A DNA stretch of 64,000 nt from Sphingomonas sp. TDK1 (GTDB lineage Bacteria > Pseudomonadota > Alphaproteobacteria > Sphingomonadales > Sphingomonadaceae). This document shows, in pieces, positions 36,588-44,638 of the stretch (position 1 is its first letter; every line of letters starts with the position of its first letter). A program made the translations under genes and the position numbers. The notes below the pieces were generated by a model. That model was given only the letters and a program-made list of their open reading frames with translations. It did not search any database and had not been told where the DNA came from. The DNA lies in assembly GCF_001650735.1 (NCBI RefSeq), contig NZ_LXVY01000044.1, forward strand, positions 186,001 to 250,000. Reading direction: 5' to 3'.

Positions 36588-36640
36588 TCTCCTAAAACAG
36601 GCCGCGACTCGCCGCGGCGGATCTTCTATTTTGCTCAAAT

Positions 36641-36655
36641 GTATCCCAGGCATAC
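36641..36655. promoter_or_regulatory. Candidate MarR operator, copy 1
   Basis: GTATCCCAGGCATAC is a near-perfect palindrome. It lies 13 bases upstream of the MarR start and 54 bases upstream of the aldehyde dehydrogenase start. A 15-base near-copy lies in the hydratase/lyase promoter. Confidence 0.6.
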
Positions 36656-36667
36656 CGACCGGACAAG

Positions 36668-37114
36668 ATGACCCAAGCCGCTTCCCAGGACGACGAACTC
36701 GACACGCTGATCGGCTATCAGCTGCAGATGGCGCGGTTGCGGCTGATGGAGGCCGCGCATGCCGCGCTGGAGCCGTACGGCATCTCGCCCGCCCGCGTGA
36801 CCGCGCTGGCGCTGATCCGGGCACAGCCGGGGCTGGACCAGTCGGCGCTCGGCCGGGCGCTGTCGATCAACCGGGCGAGCGCGATGAAGCTGGTCAACCT
36901 GCTGGTCGATCGCGGACTCGTCGAGCGCCGGCCGGGGCGTGACCTGCGCAGCCATGCCCTGCACCTGACTCCCGAGGGCGAGACGCAACTGCCGCAGATG
37001 ATCGCGCGCCTTCGCGAATCCGAGGTGCCGGTGCTGGCGGCGCTGGACGAGCCCGAGCGGGCGACCCTGCTCCAGCTGCTGCGGCGCATCCACGCGCCGT
37101 TCAGCTGCGATTGA
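36668..37114 (+). CDS. MarR-family transcription regulator
   Basis: A 148-residue winged-helix repressor of the MarR family. The DNA-binding region is LDQSALGRALSINRASAMKL followed by the wing DRGLVERRPGRDLRSHALHLT. In lignin-degrading sphingomonads, MarR proteins of this kind control hydroxycinnamate genes and respond to hydroxycinnamoyl-CoA. Here it lies between the aldehyde dehydrogenase and hydratase/lyase genes, and both promoters share a palindrome. Its coding end overlaps the convergent hydratase/lyase gene by 14 bases. Confidence 0.9.
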   Translation: MTQAASQDDELDTLIGYQLQMARLRLMEAAHAALEPYGISPARVTALALIRAQPGLDQSALGRALSINRASAMKLVNLLVDRGLVERRPGRDLRSHALHLTPEGETQLPQMIARLRESEVPVLAALDEPERATLLQLLRRIHAPFSCD

Positions 37115-37925
37115 GGTCATAGGCGCCGAGCCCGGGCTTGTAGCTTTTCTCGTCGATGAACTGGCGGATGCCTTCCTTGCGGCCTTCGCTCTTGTCGTGG
37201 AAATTGGCCGCCTCCTGCATCCGCACGAGATAATCCTCGGCCTCGTCATAGGTGAGGTTGCCGACCCGGCGCACCGCATCCTTGGCGAACTTGAGCGCCA
37301 CGGGGTTCTTCTTGAGCAGCAGCTCGGCGATCTCGCGGGTGCGCGCTTCCAGCCGCTCCAGCGGCACGCTTTCGTTCACCAGCCGGCAGGCGGCGGCCTG
37401 CTTGCCGTCGATCAGCTCGCCGGTGAGCGTCAGCCACATCGCGTCGCGCATCGGCAGCAGGTCGACCACCACCTTGGTCACGCCACCGCCGGGCAGGATG
37501 CCCCAGTTGATTTCCGACAGGCCGAACTGCGCCTCGTCCGCCGCCACCGCCAGGTCGCAGGCGAACAGCGGGCCGAAGCCGCCGCCGAAGCACCAGCCGT
37601 TCACCATCGCGATCGTCGGCTTCTGGAACCAGCGCAGCCGGCGGAACCAGCCATAGCTTTCGCGCTGGGACTTGCGGATTCCGCCCAGCCCCTGCGCCTC
37701 GGTCTCGCGAAAATACTCCTTGAGGTCCATGCCCGCCGACCAGGCACTCCCCTCGCCGCCCAGCACCAGCACGCCGACATCGTCGCGATATTCCAGCTCG
37801 TCGAACACTTCCGCCATGCGCCGGTTGAGCGCGGGGTTCATCGCGTTGCGCTTGTCCGGCCGGGCGAAATAGACCCAGGCGATGCGATCCTCGACCCGGT
37901 ACGAAACGCCGTCCTTGGTGACCAT
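37101..37925 (-). CDS. p-Hydroxycinnamoyl-CoA hydratase/lyase (feruloyl-CoA type)
   Basis: A 274-residue crotonase-fold enzyme that hydrates feruloyl- or coumaroyl-CoA and cleaves it to vanillin or 4-hydroxybenzaldehyde plus acetyl-CoA. Family marks are strong: AWSAGMDLKEYFRE with Tyr71, KPTIAMVNGWCFGGGFGPL, and LSEINWGILPGG with the catalytic Glu138, plus the C-terminal YKPGLGAYD. No feruloyl-CoA synthetase gene is in the window. The start has GAGAGGATCGG before it. The promoter carries the second copy of the palindrome found beside the MarR gene. Confidence 0.9.
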   Translation of the reverse strand: MVTKDGVSYRVEDRIAWVYFARPDKRNAMNPALNRRMAEVFDELEYRDDVGVLVLGGEGSAWSAGMDLKEYFRETEAQGLGGIRKSQRESYGWFRRLRWFQKPTIAMVNGWCFGGGFGPLFACDLAVAADEAQFGLSEINWGILPGGGVTKVVVDLLPMRDAMWLTLTGELIDGKQAAACRLVNESVPLERLEARTREIAELLLKKNPVALKFAKDAVRRVGNLTYDEAEDYLVRMQEAANFHDKSEGRKEGIRQFIDEKSYKPGLGAYDLNRS

Positions 37926-37952
37926 CCGATCCTCTCCGTCGCTGTGCTCACT

Positions 37953-37967
37953 GTATCCTTGGCATAC
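37953..37967. promoter_or_regulatory. Candidate MarR operator, copy 2
   Basis: GTATCCTTGGCATAC, extended to TGTATCCTTGGCATACA at 37952-37968, differs from copy 1 only at the two central bases. It lies 28-42 bases upstream of the hydratase/lyase start. Confidence 0.6.
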
Positions 37968-38101
37968 AATTTGCCGTTCGGGAAGGGGGGATGCGCATGG
38001 CCATCTGGACAGGCGGCAACGCTCCCACCACATCGCCTCGACGCCGGACGACACCGGCACCGGGCGGGCGCTCCCGCCGCGATTCGAGGATGGACGACCT
38101 G

Positions 38102-40141
38102 ATGACGACCAATGCTCTGCTCGACACGCTGGCGCTGCCGCGCTTCGGAGAGATCCAGCCGGACGCGATCGCGCCGGCGCTCGATGCCGTGATCGCCGAG
38201 CACGAAGCGGCGGTCCGCGCCGTGACTGCCAGCCAGTCGCGCAGCTTCGACGCGGTCTGGCTCCCCCTGGAGCGCGCGGAAACCGCGATCGACAGCCTCT
38301 GGTCCACCGTGTCGCACCTGCGCGGCGTGGCCGACACGCCGGCGCTGCGCGAGGCCTATGCAGCCGGGCAGGCGCGGCTGGTCGCCTATCAGCTGGAGGT
38401 CATGCAGAACGCCGCGCTGTACGAAGTGCTGGAGGCGCTGGCCGCCTCCGATGCCTTCGCGGCCCGCCCCGTGGCGGATCGCGCCGCGGTGGAGCATATG
38501 GTCCGCGACTTCCGCCTCTCCGGCGTGGCCCTGCCGCCGGAGGCGCGCGCGCGGTTCGCGGCGATCTCGGTCGAGCTTTCGGCGCTGTCCACCGCCTTCG
38601 GCAACGCCGTGCTCGATGCGACCGATGCGTGGTTCGAGCATGTCGAGGATCCCGCGCTGCTCGCCGGCATCTCGGCTGCGGACCTGGCGATCTTCGCCGA
38701 AGCGGCCAAGGCGCGCGACCTGCCCGGCTGGGTGGTGACGCTGCAGGCGCCCAGCGTCATCGCGGTGCTGACCTTCGCCGAGGATCGCGGCCTGCGCGAG
38801 CGCGTCTACCGCGCCTATGGCACCCGCGCCTCCGACCAGGGGCCCCATGCCGGCCAGTTCGACAATTCGGCGCGGATCGCCAGCCTGCTCGCGCTGCGCC
38901 GCGAGGCGGCCCAGCTGCTCGGCTTCTCCGACCCGGTAGCGCGGTCGCTCGCCACCAAGATGGCGCCCGATGCGGGCCAGGTGCTCAGCTTTCTGCGCGA
39001 TCTCGGCAAGCGCGCAAAGCCCGCCGCCGAACGCGAGGTCGCCGAGCTTGCCGCCTTCGCCGCCGAGACGCTGGGAATCGAGACGCTCCAGCCCTGGGAC
39101 ATCGCCTTCACCTCGGACCGGCTGCGCTCGGCCCGCTATGCCGTGGACGAGAAGGAAGTACGCGCGCACTTCCCGGTCGAGCGGGTCATCAGCGGATGGC
39201 AGCAGCTGCTCGAACGGCTGTTCGCGATCCGGCTGGTGGCGCGGGAGGATGTCGCGGTCTATCATCCGGACGCCCGCTATTACGATGTCGCGGACGAAAG
39301 CGGCGCGGTGTTCGCGGGCGTCTATCTCGATCTCCACGCGCGTGCCGGCAAGCGCAGCGGTGCCTGGATGGCGCAGGCGCGGCCGCGGCTGAACGACGGC
39401 AATGTCCACCGCGTGCCCGTCGCCTATCTCGTCTGCAACTTCGCCCCGAATACCGACGAGACACCGTCGCTGCTCAGCCACAATGAAGTGGTGACGCTGC
39501 TGCACGAGACCGGACACTGCCTGCACCACCTGTTCACCCGCGTCGATCGCCCGAACATCGCCGGCACCAGCGGCTTCGAATGGGACGCGGTGGAACTGCC
39601 GAGCCAGCTGATGGAGGACTTCGCCTGGGATCGCGACGTGCTGCGCGGCATGTCCGGCCATCACGAGACCGGCGCGCCGCTGCCGGACGCGCTGTTCGAC
39701 AAGCTGATCGCCGCCCGACGCTTCCTTTCCGGCATGGCGGTGGTGCGCCAGATCGAGTTCGCGCTGTTCGACCTGCTGCTCCATCTGGGCACGCTGGGCA
39801 GCGACCCGATGGAAGTGATCGAGGCGGTGCGCGACGAGGTCGCGGTGGTGCGCCCGCCGGCATGGCACCGCTTCCCCCATGCCTTCAGCCATATCTTCGC
39901 GGGCGGCTATGCGGCGGGCTATTACAGCTATCTCTGGGCCGAAGTGCTGGCGGCGGACGGCTTCCAGCGCTTCGCCGAGGCCGGGCTGATCGACCGCACG
40001 ACGGCCGATCGCTTCCGCGACGAAGTGCTGGCGCGCGGCGCGAGCCGGCCGGCGGCGGACAGCTTCCGCGCCTTCCGTGGCCGCGATGCCGATCCGCAGG
40101 CGATGCTGGTGCGCCACGGGCTGGTCGCCGAGCCTCGCTGA
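38102..40141 (+). CDS. M3-family oligopeptidase (thimet/Dcp type)
   Basis: A 679-residue zinc metallopeptidase. The HEXXH motif is HETGH at about residues 468-472, followed by the downstream Glu region (FEWDAVELPSQLMEDF). The C-terminal HAFSHIFAGGYAAGYYSYLWAEV is a hallmark of the M3 family. It has no signal peptide and so degrades peptides in the cytoplasm. I start at MTTNALLDTL (38102) because that aligns with the family N-terminus. In-frame ATGs at 38090 and 37997 exist, the latter with the best ribosome site but an unlikely Pro/Arg-rich extension. It is divergent from the hydratase/lyase gene and not functionally linked to it. Confidence 0.9.
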   Translation: MTTNALLDTLALPRFGEIQPDAIAPALDAVIAEHEAAVRAVTASQSRSFDAVWLPLERAETAIDSLWSTVSHLRGVADTPALREAYAAGQARLVAYQLEVMQNAALYEVLEALAASDAFAARPVADRAAVEHMVRDFRLSGVALPPEARARFAAISVELSALSTAFGNAVLDATDAWFEHVEDPALLAGISAADLAIFAEAAKARDLPGWVVTLQAPSVIAVLTFAEDRGLRERVYRAYGTRASDQGPHAGQFDNSARIASLLALRREAAQLLGFSDPVARSLATKMAPDAGQVLSFLRDLGKRAKPAAEREVAELAAFAAETLGIETLQPWDIAFTSDRLRSARYAVDEKEVRAHFPVERVISGWQQLLERLFAIRLVAREDVAVYHPDARYYDVADESGAVFAGVYLDLHARAGKRSGAWMAQARPRLNDGNVHRVPVAYLVCNFAPNTDETPSLLSHNEVVTLLHETGHCLHHLFTRVDRPNIAGTSGFEWDAVELPSQLMEDFAWDRDVLRGMSGHHETGAPLPDALFDKLIAARRFLSGMAVVRQIEFALFDLLLHLGTLGSDPMEVIEAVRDEVAVVRPPAWHRFPHAFSHIFAGGYAAGYYSYLWAEVLAADGFQRFAEAGLIDRTTADRFRDEVLARGASRPAADSFRAFRGRDADPQAMLVRHGLVAEPR

Positions 40142-40150
40142 CCGCGGCGG

Positions 40151-40167
40151 GGCCGCACGAAGCGGCC
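40151..40167 (+). terminator. Short hairpin after the peptidase gene
   Basis: GGCCGC (40151-40156) and GCGGCC (40162-40167) pair around a 5-base loop, 10 bases after the peptidase stop. There is no clear T run. Confidence 0.4.
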
Positions 40168-40299
40168 GCACCTCGTGGCTCCGCCGGGAGAGGCAAACTC
40201 AGGGATAGCTTGGATCGGGCCGCGCGCTCGGGAAGATGGCGGGGAAAGGCGCGGCCGTGACTTGGCACGGCGGCGCCCCACCGGAGCGCCGCGCAGCCC

Positions 40300-41937
40300 A
40301 TGGTCGAACGCAGCTACATCTTCGCGCCGGAAGAACACCCGCTCTTCCCCGGCGCGCCCTATTCGCCGCGACTGTCGTTCGGCAATCGCTGCGTCTATGC
40401 GCTGTCGGCGATGGTGCTGGCGATGGCGAGCGGGCTCGGCAACGCGCTGATCACCACCAACCTGTTTTCGATGGCCGGGAACATGGGGCTGTACGTGGCC
40501 GAGGCGAACCTGCTGCTCGCGGTATTCGTCGCGTTCAACGCCACCGCCAACCTGCTGCTGGTTAAAGCGCGGATCCAGTTCGGCATCCCCGCCTGCATGC
40601 ACGCGATCCTCGGCACGCTGATCCTGGGCGAGGTGATCGCGCTGTGCTTTCCCTCGCTGGGGACCACGATCCTCGCCCGGGCGATCAGCGGGGTCGCGTC
40701 GGGCGGGCTCACCACGCTGGGCCTGTACAGCGTGTTCCAGGTCTTCCCGCTTCGGCTTCGGCCGGCAGCGGTGATCGTGGGGTTCAGCCTGCCGCAACTC
40801 GCCATCCCGCTGGCACGGATGGTGCCGCTGGAGAGCGTGGCATCGGATCACTGGGCGGGCGTGCATTGGATCGAGCTCGCGCTGGCCCTCGCCGCCTGGG
40901 CACTCACGACGCTGCTGCCCCTGCCCCCTACCGACCGCAGCAAGGCGTTCCAGCCGCTCGACGCGCTCACCATCGTGCTTGCCATGGCCGGCATGCTGCT
41001 GGGGTGCAGCGCGCTGGCGTTCGGCCGCTTCTATTGGTGGACCGACGCGCCCTGGCTGGGCTGGATGGTGGCGGGGTCGCTGCTGCTGCTCGGCCTCGTC
41101 CTGTGGATCGAGGATCGACGCGCGCAGCCGCTGCTCCAGATACGCTGGTTCGGCACCGCCGACATCCTGCTGATCGCCGGCATCGCGCTGGTCGTCCGGA
41201 TCGCGCTGACCGAGCAGACCTATGCGGCGGTCGGTCTGCTGGCGCTCGGCGGGCTTACCAACGACCAGATGCACGGGCTCTTCGCCGTGGTGCTGGTGGC
41301 GATGATCGGCGGTATTGCCCTGGCGGCATGGCTGGCCCAGCCGGACCGGCTGCTGCCGATGATGCTGGTGTCGGCGCTGGTGATCGCACTCGGGGCGTGG
41401 CTGGACACGCATTCGACCAGCGATACGCGGGCGACGCAGCTCTATCTCAGCCAGTCGCTGCTCGGCATCGGCACGGTGTTGTTCCTGGGTCCGGCACTGC
41501 TGTTCGGCATCGCCCATGTGCGCGGACGCGGGCCGACCTATCTGGTGAGCTTCGTCGTGCTGTTCAGCACCACGCAAAATCTGGGCGGACTTGCCGGAGC
41601 GGCGTTGCTGGGAAGCGTCCAGACCATCCGCGCGCGCGTGCACGCCGGCATCCTTTCCGACGCACTGCCGACCGGCAGCCCGCTGGCCGCACAGCGCATC
41701 GCCGCCAGCGACGCGCAGATCGCGCCGGTACTGCCGGATCCCGCCGCCGCCGCCGCGCAGGCAGGCGCGCGACTGGGCAGCGCCCTGCAGGCCCAGGCCA
41801 ATATCCTCGCCTTCAACGACACCTTCTGGGTGGTGACGCTGCTCGCACTCGCGCTCGCGGCCTTCCTCGCCCTCTTCATCCTTGTCCAGGAAGCGCGCCG
41901 ACTCCGTGCCGCGCCGCCCGCCGGAGCCACGCCATGA
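40300..41937 (+). CDS. MFS efflux transporter, DHA2/EmrB-like
   Basis: A 545-residue multi-span transporter with about 14 hydrophobic segments, as in drug:proton antiporters of the 14-helix type. It has a long soluble loop near residues 445-510 before the last helix (TFWVVTLLALALAAFLALF). It is first in an operon with an EmrA-like adaptor and a NodT-type channel, coupled by ATGA overlaps, so it would form a tripartite pump across both membranes. The canonical MFS motif A is poorly kept, so the substrate class is uncertain. Confidence 0.85.
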   Translation: MVERSYIFAPEEHPLFPGAPYSPRLSFGNRCVYALSAMVLAMASGLGNALITTNLFSMAGNMGLYVAEANLLLAVFVAFNATANLLLVKARIQFGIPACMHAILGTLILGEVIALCFPSLGTTILARAISGVASGGLTTLGLYSVFQVFPLRLRPAAVIVGFSLPQLAIPLARMVPLESVASDHWAGVHWIELALALAAWALTTLLPLPPTDRSKAFQPLDALTIVLAMAGMLLGCSALAFGRFYWWTDAPWLGWMVAGSLLLLGLVLWIEDRRAQPLLQIRWFGTADILLIAGIALVVRIALTEQTYAAVGLLALGGLTNDQMHGLFAVVLVAMIGGIALAAWLAQPDRLLPMMLVSALVIALGAWLDTHSTSDTRATQLYLSQSLLGIGTVLFLGPALLFGIAHVRGRGPTYLVSFVVLFSTTQNLGGLAGAALLGSVQTIRARVHAGILSDALPTGSPLAAQRIAASDAQIAPVLPDPAAAAAQAGARLGSALQAQANILAFNDTFWVVTLLALALAAFLALFILVQEARRLRAAPPAGATP

Positions 41938-43061
41938 GCCAGAACGCCGCCTCGCCGCCCCCGCCCCCGCCCCCACCTGCACCTGCACCTGCACCTGCGA
42001 CCGCCGCCGATGTGTGGCATCCGCCCCGACCCCACCCGGTCGTGACGGCGCTCTGCGCGCTGGCGCTGCTGGTGGCGATCGGCGCCGTGCTCCAGCTCTG
42101 GGGCATCGGGCCGTTCACCGGCAGCGTGCAGAAGACCGACAATGCGCTGGTGCGCGGCCGCACCACCGTGATCGCCCCGCAGGTCAGCGGCTATGTCGCC
42201 GAGGTGCTGGTCCGCGACTATCAGGCCGTGAAGGCGGGGCAGGTGCTCGCGCTGATCGACGATGCGATCTACCGGGCGCGGGTGGCGCAGGCGCAGGCCA
42301 ATCTCGATGCGCAGCTCGCCGCGCTGGCGAACAGCCGCCAGGCGCAGTCCGCCCGCTCGGCGGAGATTGCCGGGCAGGACGCCGCCGCCGCCGATGCGGT
42401 GGCGCAGCTCATCCGCGCCAAGGCCGACATGGCGCGTGCGCGCGACCTGGCCGGCGACGGATCGATCTCGCTACGCGAGCGCGACCAGGCTGCGGCAGCC
42501 CTTGCGCAGGCCGAGGCGGGCGTGCGCCGTGCGACCGCGAACACCCGCGTCGCCCAGCAGGATCTGAAAACCGTAGAGGTGGGGCGCGGCGGCCTCGCCG
42601 CGCAGGTCGAGGCGGCACGGGCGCAGCTGCAACTCGCGGAGATCGACCTGCTGCATACCGTGATCCGCGCGCCCGAGGCTGGGCAGCTCGGCGAAATCCA
42701 TGTGCGGCGCGGCCAATATGTCACCAACGGCACCGCGCTGATGGAGCTGGTGCCGCCCGATCGCTGGGTGATCGCGCTCTACAAGGAAGCGCAGACCAGC
42801 CATATGCGTCCGGGCCAGCCCGTGCGCTTCCGGGTGGATGCGCTGGGCGGAGAGCATCTGAACGGCCATGTTGCCCGGATCGCACCGGCAACGGGCTGGG
42901 AATTCGCGGTGCTGAAGCCCGACAATGCCACCGGCAATTTCGTGAAGGTGCCGCAGCGGATCGGCATCCTGATCACCGTCGATCCCGGCCAGCCCCTGGC
43001 CGAGCGTCTCCGGCCGGGCATGTCGGTGGAAACCCGCATCGATACGGCGGGCGGGCGATGA
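41934..43061 (+). CDS. EmrA/HlyD-family membrane fusion protein
   Basis: A 375-residue adaptor. A short proline-rich N-terminus (PPPPPPPP then APAPAPA) precedes one transmembrane helix (VTALCALALLVAIGAVLQLW, about residues 37-56). The two lipoyl halves (VRGRTTVIAPQVSGYVAEVL and HTVIRAPEAGQLGEIHVRRG) flank a coiled-coil hairpin. It would couple the MFS pump to the outer-membrane channel. Both ends overlap neighbours by ATGA. Confidence 0.9.
   Translation: MSQNAASPPPPPPPPAPAPAPATAADVWHPPRPHPVVTALCALALLVAIGAVLQLWGIGPFTGSVQKTDNALVRGRTTVIAPQVSGYVAEVLVRDYQAVKAGQVLALIDDAIYRARVAQAQANLDAQLAALANSRQAQSARSAEIAGQDAAAADAVAQLIRAKADMARARDLAGDGSISLRERDQAAAALAQAEAGVRRATANTRVAQQDLKTVEVGRGGLAAQVEAARAQLQLAEIDLLHTVIRAPEAGQLGEIHVRRGQYVTNGTALMELVPPDRWVIALYKEAQTSHMRPGQPVRFRVDALGGEHLNGHVARIAPATGWEFAVLKPDNATGNFVKVPQRIGILITVDPGQPLAERLRPGMSVETRIDTAGGR
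41974..41997 (+). repeat. CACCTG hexamer repeat, four copies
   Basis: Four perfect CACCTG units in the proline/alanine-rich N-terminus of the adaptor gene. The unit is six bases, so copy changes keep the frame and only lengthen the Ala-Pro linker. Confidence 0.9.
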
Positions 43062-44488
43062 AGCGACGCAGCATCGCGGCTGGGGTGACGGCGCTGCTGC
43101 TGCTCCAGGCCTGTGCCGGGCCGGATCGGCCGGCACCCCCGGACGCTGCCGCCCCGGTGCCGCTGGGCTGGCGCGGCGACACCGCGCCCGGTGCCCCCGC
43201 CACGGCGGACTGGTGGCGCGCCTTTCGAGATCCCGCGCTGGACGCGCTGGTCGAACGCGCGCTTGCCGGCAATACCGATCTGCAGATCGCCGCTACCCGG
43301 ATCGCGCAGGCACGCGCACAGCTGCGCAGCACCGCCGCGGCAGCGCTCCCCAGCGCGGCGCTCGCCGGGACGGGCAGCAGCGCGCGCAGCGTGAGCCCGT
43401 TCGGCCTCGGCGTCGATCAGGAGCGGGGGCAGGTCGAGATCGACACCGCCTATGAGCTGGACCTGTTCGGCAGGCTTCGGCACGGGACTGCGGCCGCACG
43501 GGCGGACTGGCTCGCCAGCGCGGACACGCGGGATGCCGTGCGCATCGCGCTGATCGCCGGGGTGGTCGAGAGCTATGTGCGCCTGTGCGCCACGGATGCC
43601 CGGCTGGCCATCGTGCGCGAGACGATCGCCGAGCGTCGGCAGGAGCGCGACCTGATCCGGCGCCGGTTCGCCGCGGGCTATGGCTCCAGGCTGGAGGACC
43701 AGCAGGCGGAAGCGGCGCTGGAAGCGGCGATCCGGCTGGAGCCGGCGACGCTATTGTCGCGCACGCAGCAGGAAAATGCGCTCCGCCAGCTGGTGGGCGA
43801 CGCGCCCGGCGCGATCGCCCGCACCGCCGCTTCGCCGGATCCCGAACTTACGGTACCGGCAGCGCTTCCATCGGAGGTGGTACGGCAGCGACCGGACATC
43901 GCCGCGGCGGAACGCCGCCTGGCGGCCGCCGACCAGCGCCTGCAGGCCGCCCGTGCCGCCTTCCTGCCGCGGGTACAGCTTGCCGGCAGCTTGGGGGGCG
44001 TGGCGTCGACGCTGCTTGCCGATCCCATCTCGCTCTTCTCGGCAGGCGGCTCGATCCTCGCCCCGCTCTTCCAGGGCGGCGCGCTTCGCGCAGGGCGGGA
44101 TGCGGCGGCGGCCCGCCGCGACGAGGCCGCCTATGCCTACAAGGCCACCGTGCTGCAGGCCTTCCGCGAAGTCGAGGACGCGATGGCATCGTTCCAGCGG
44201 GTATCGGAGGAGCAGGCGGCGGCGGAACGCCAGGTGACGGCGCTGGAGCAGGCCTATCGCGCCGCCCGCCGTCGCTATCAGGCAGGCTATGCCTCCTATC
44301 TCGAGCAGCTCGATGCGGAGCGGACGCTGCTCGCCGCGCGGCTGGATGTGGTCGATCTCCGCTTCCGCCGGCTGGCGGCTTTCATCGCGGTGACGCGCAG
44401 CATCGGGGGCGGCTGGAGCGGGGACGGCTGGAGCGGGGACGGGGCCGCCCCCTCGCCTGCCCATCCGCGCGCCGGGAACGCGCCCTAG
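43058..44488 (+). CDS. NodT-family outer-membrane efflux lipoprotein
   Basis: A 476-residue outer-membrane factor. The lipobox LLLLQAC places a lipid on Cys19. The start motif DWWRAFRDPALDALVERALA and the OEP repeats (LQIAATRIAQARAQLRSTAA, RQRPDIAAAERRLAAADQRL) are classic for the NodT branch. It completes the tripartite pump with the MFS and adaptor genes upstream. The C-terminus has a duplicated GWSGD pentapeptide from a 15-base tandem repeat. Confidence 0.92.
   Translation: MKRRSIAAGVTALLLLQACAGPDRPAPPDAAAPVPLGWRGDTAPGAPATADWWRAFRDPALDALVERALAGNTDLQIAATRIAQARAQLRSTAAAALPSAALAGTGSSARSVSPFGLGVDQERGQVEIDTAYELDLFGRLRHGTAAARADWLASADTRDAVRIALIAGVVESYVRLCATDARLAIVRETIAERRQERDLIRRRFAAGYGSRLEDQQAEAALEAAIRLEPATLLSRTQQENALRQLVGDAPGAIARTAASPDPELTVPAALPSEVVRQRPDIAAAERRLAAADQRLQAARAAFLPRVQLAGSLGGVASTLLADPISLFSAGGSILAPLFQGGALRAGRDAAAARRDEAAYAYKATVLQAFREVEDAMASFQRVSEEQAAAERQVTALEQAYRAARRRYQAGYASYLEQLDAERTLLAARLDVVDLRFRRLAAFIAVTRSIGGGWSGDGWSGDGAAPSPAHPRAGNAP
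44411..44440 (+). repeat. 15-base tandem duplication in the NodT gene
   Basis: Two perfect copies of a 15-base unit (44411-44425 and 44426-44440) encode GWSGD twice near the C-terminus. The frame is kept. Confidence 0.9.
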
Positions 44489-44638
44489 GTCCGGTTGGGC
44501 CCTGCAAGATCCTACCCTCCGCAGCGTCAAGCAACGCGCCGCTTGATTCCTTGCGCGCGGGCTGCATGCTGGCGGCGCCGCGCGTGCGGCATCCGCGAAC
44601 CAGAATGCTGGGCGGCACCAGATGGGGGAGAGATGACG

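Noticed and set aside
41974..41997. CACCTG repeat as a phase-variation switch
   Set aside because: The unit is six bases, so copy changes cannot shift the frame; only linker length would vary.
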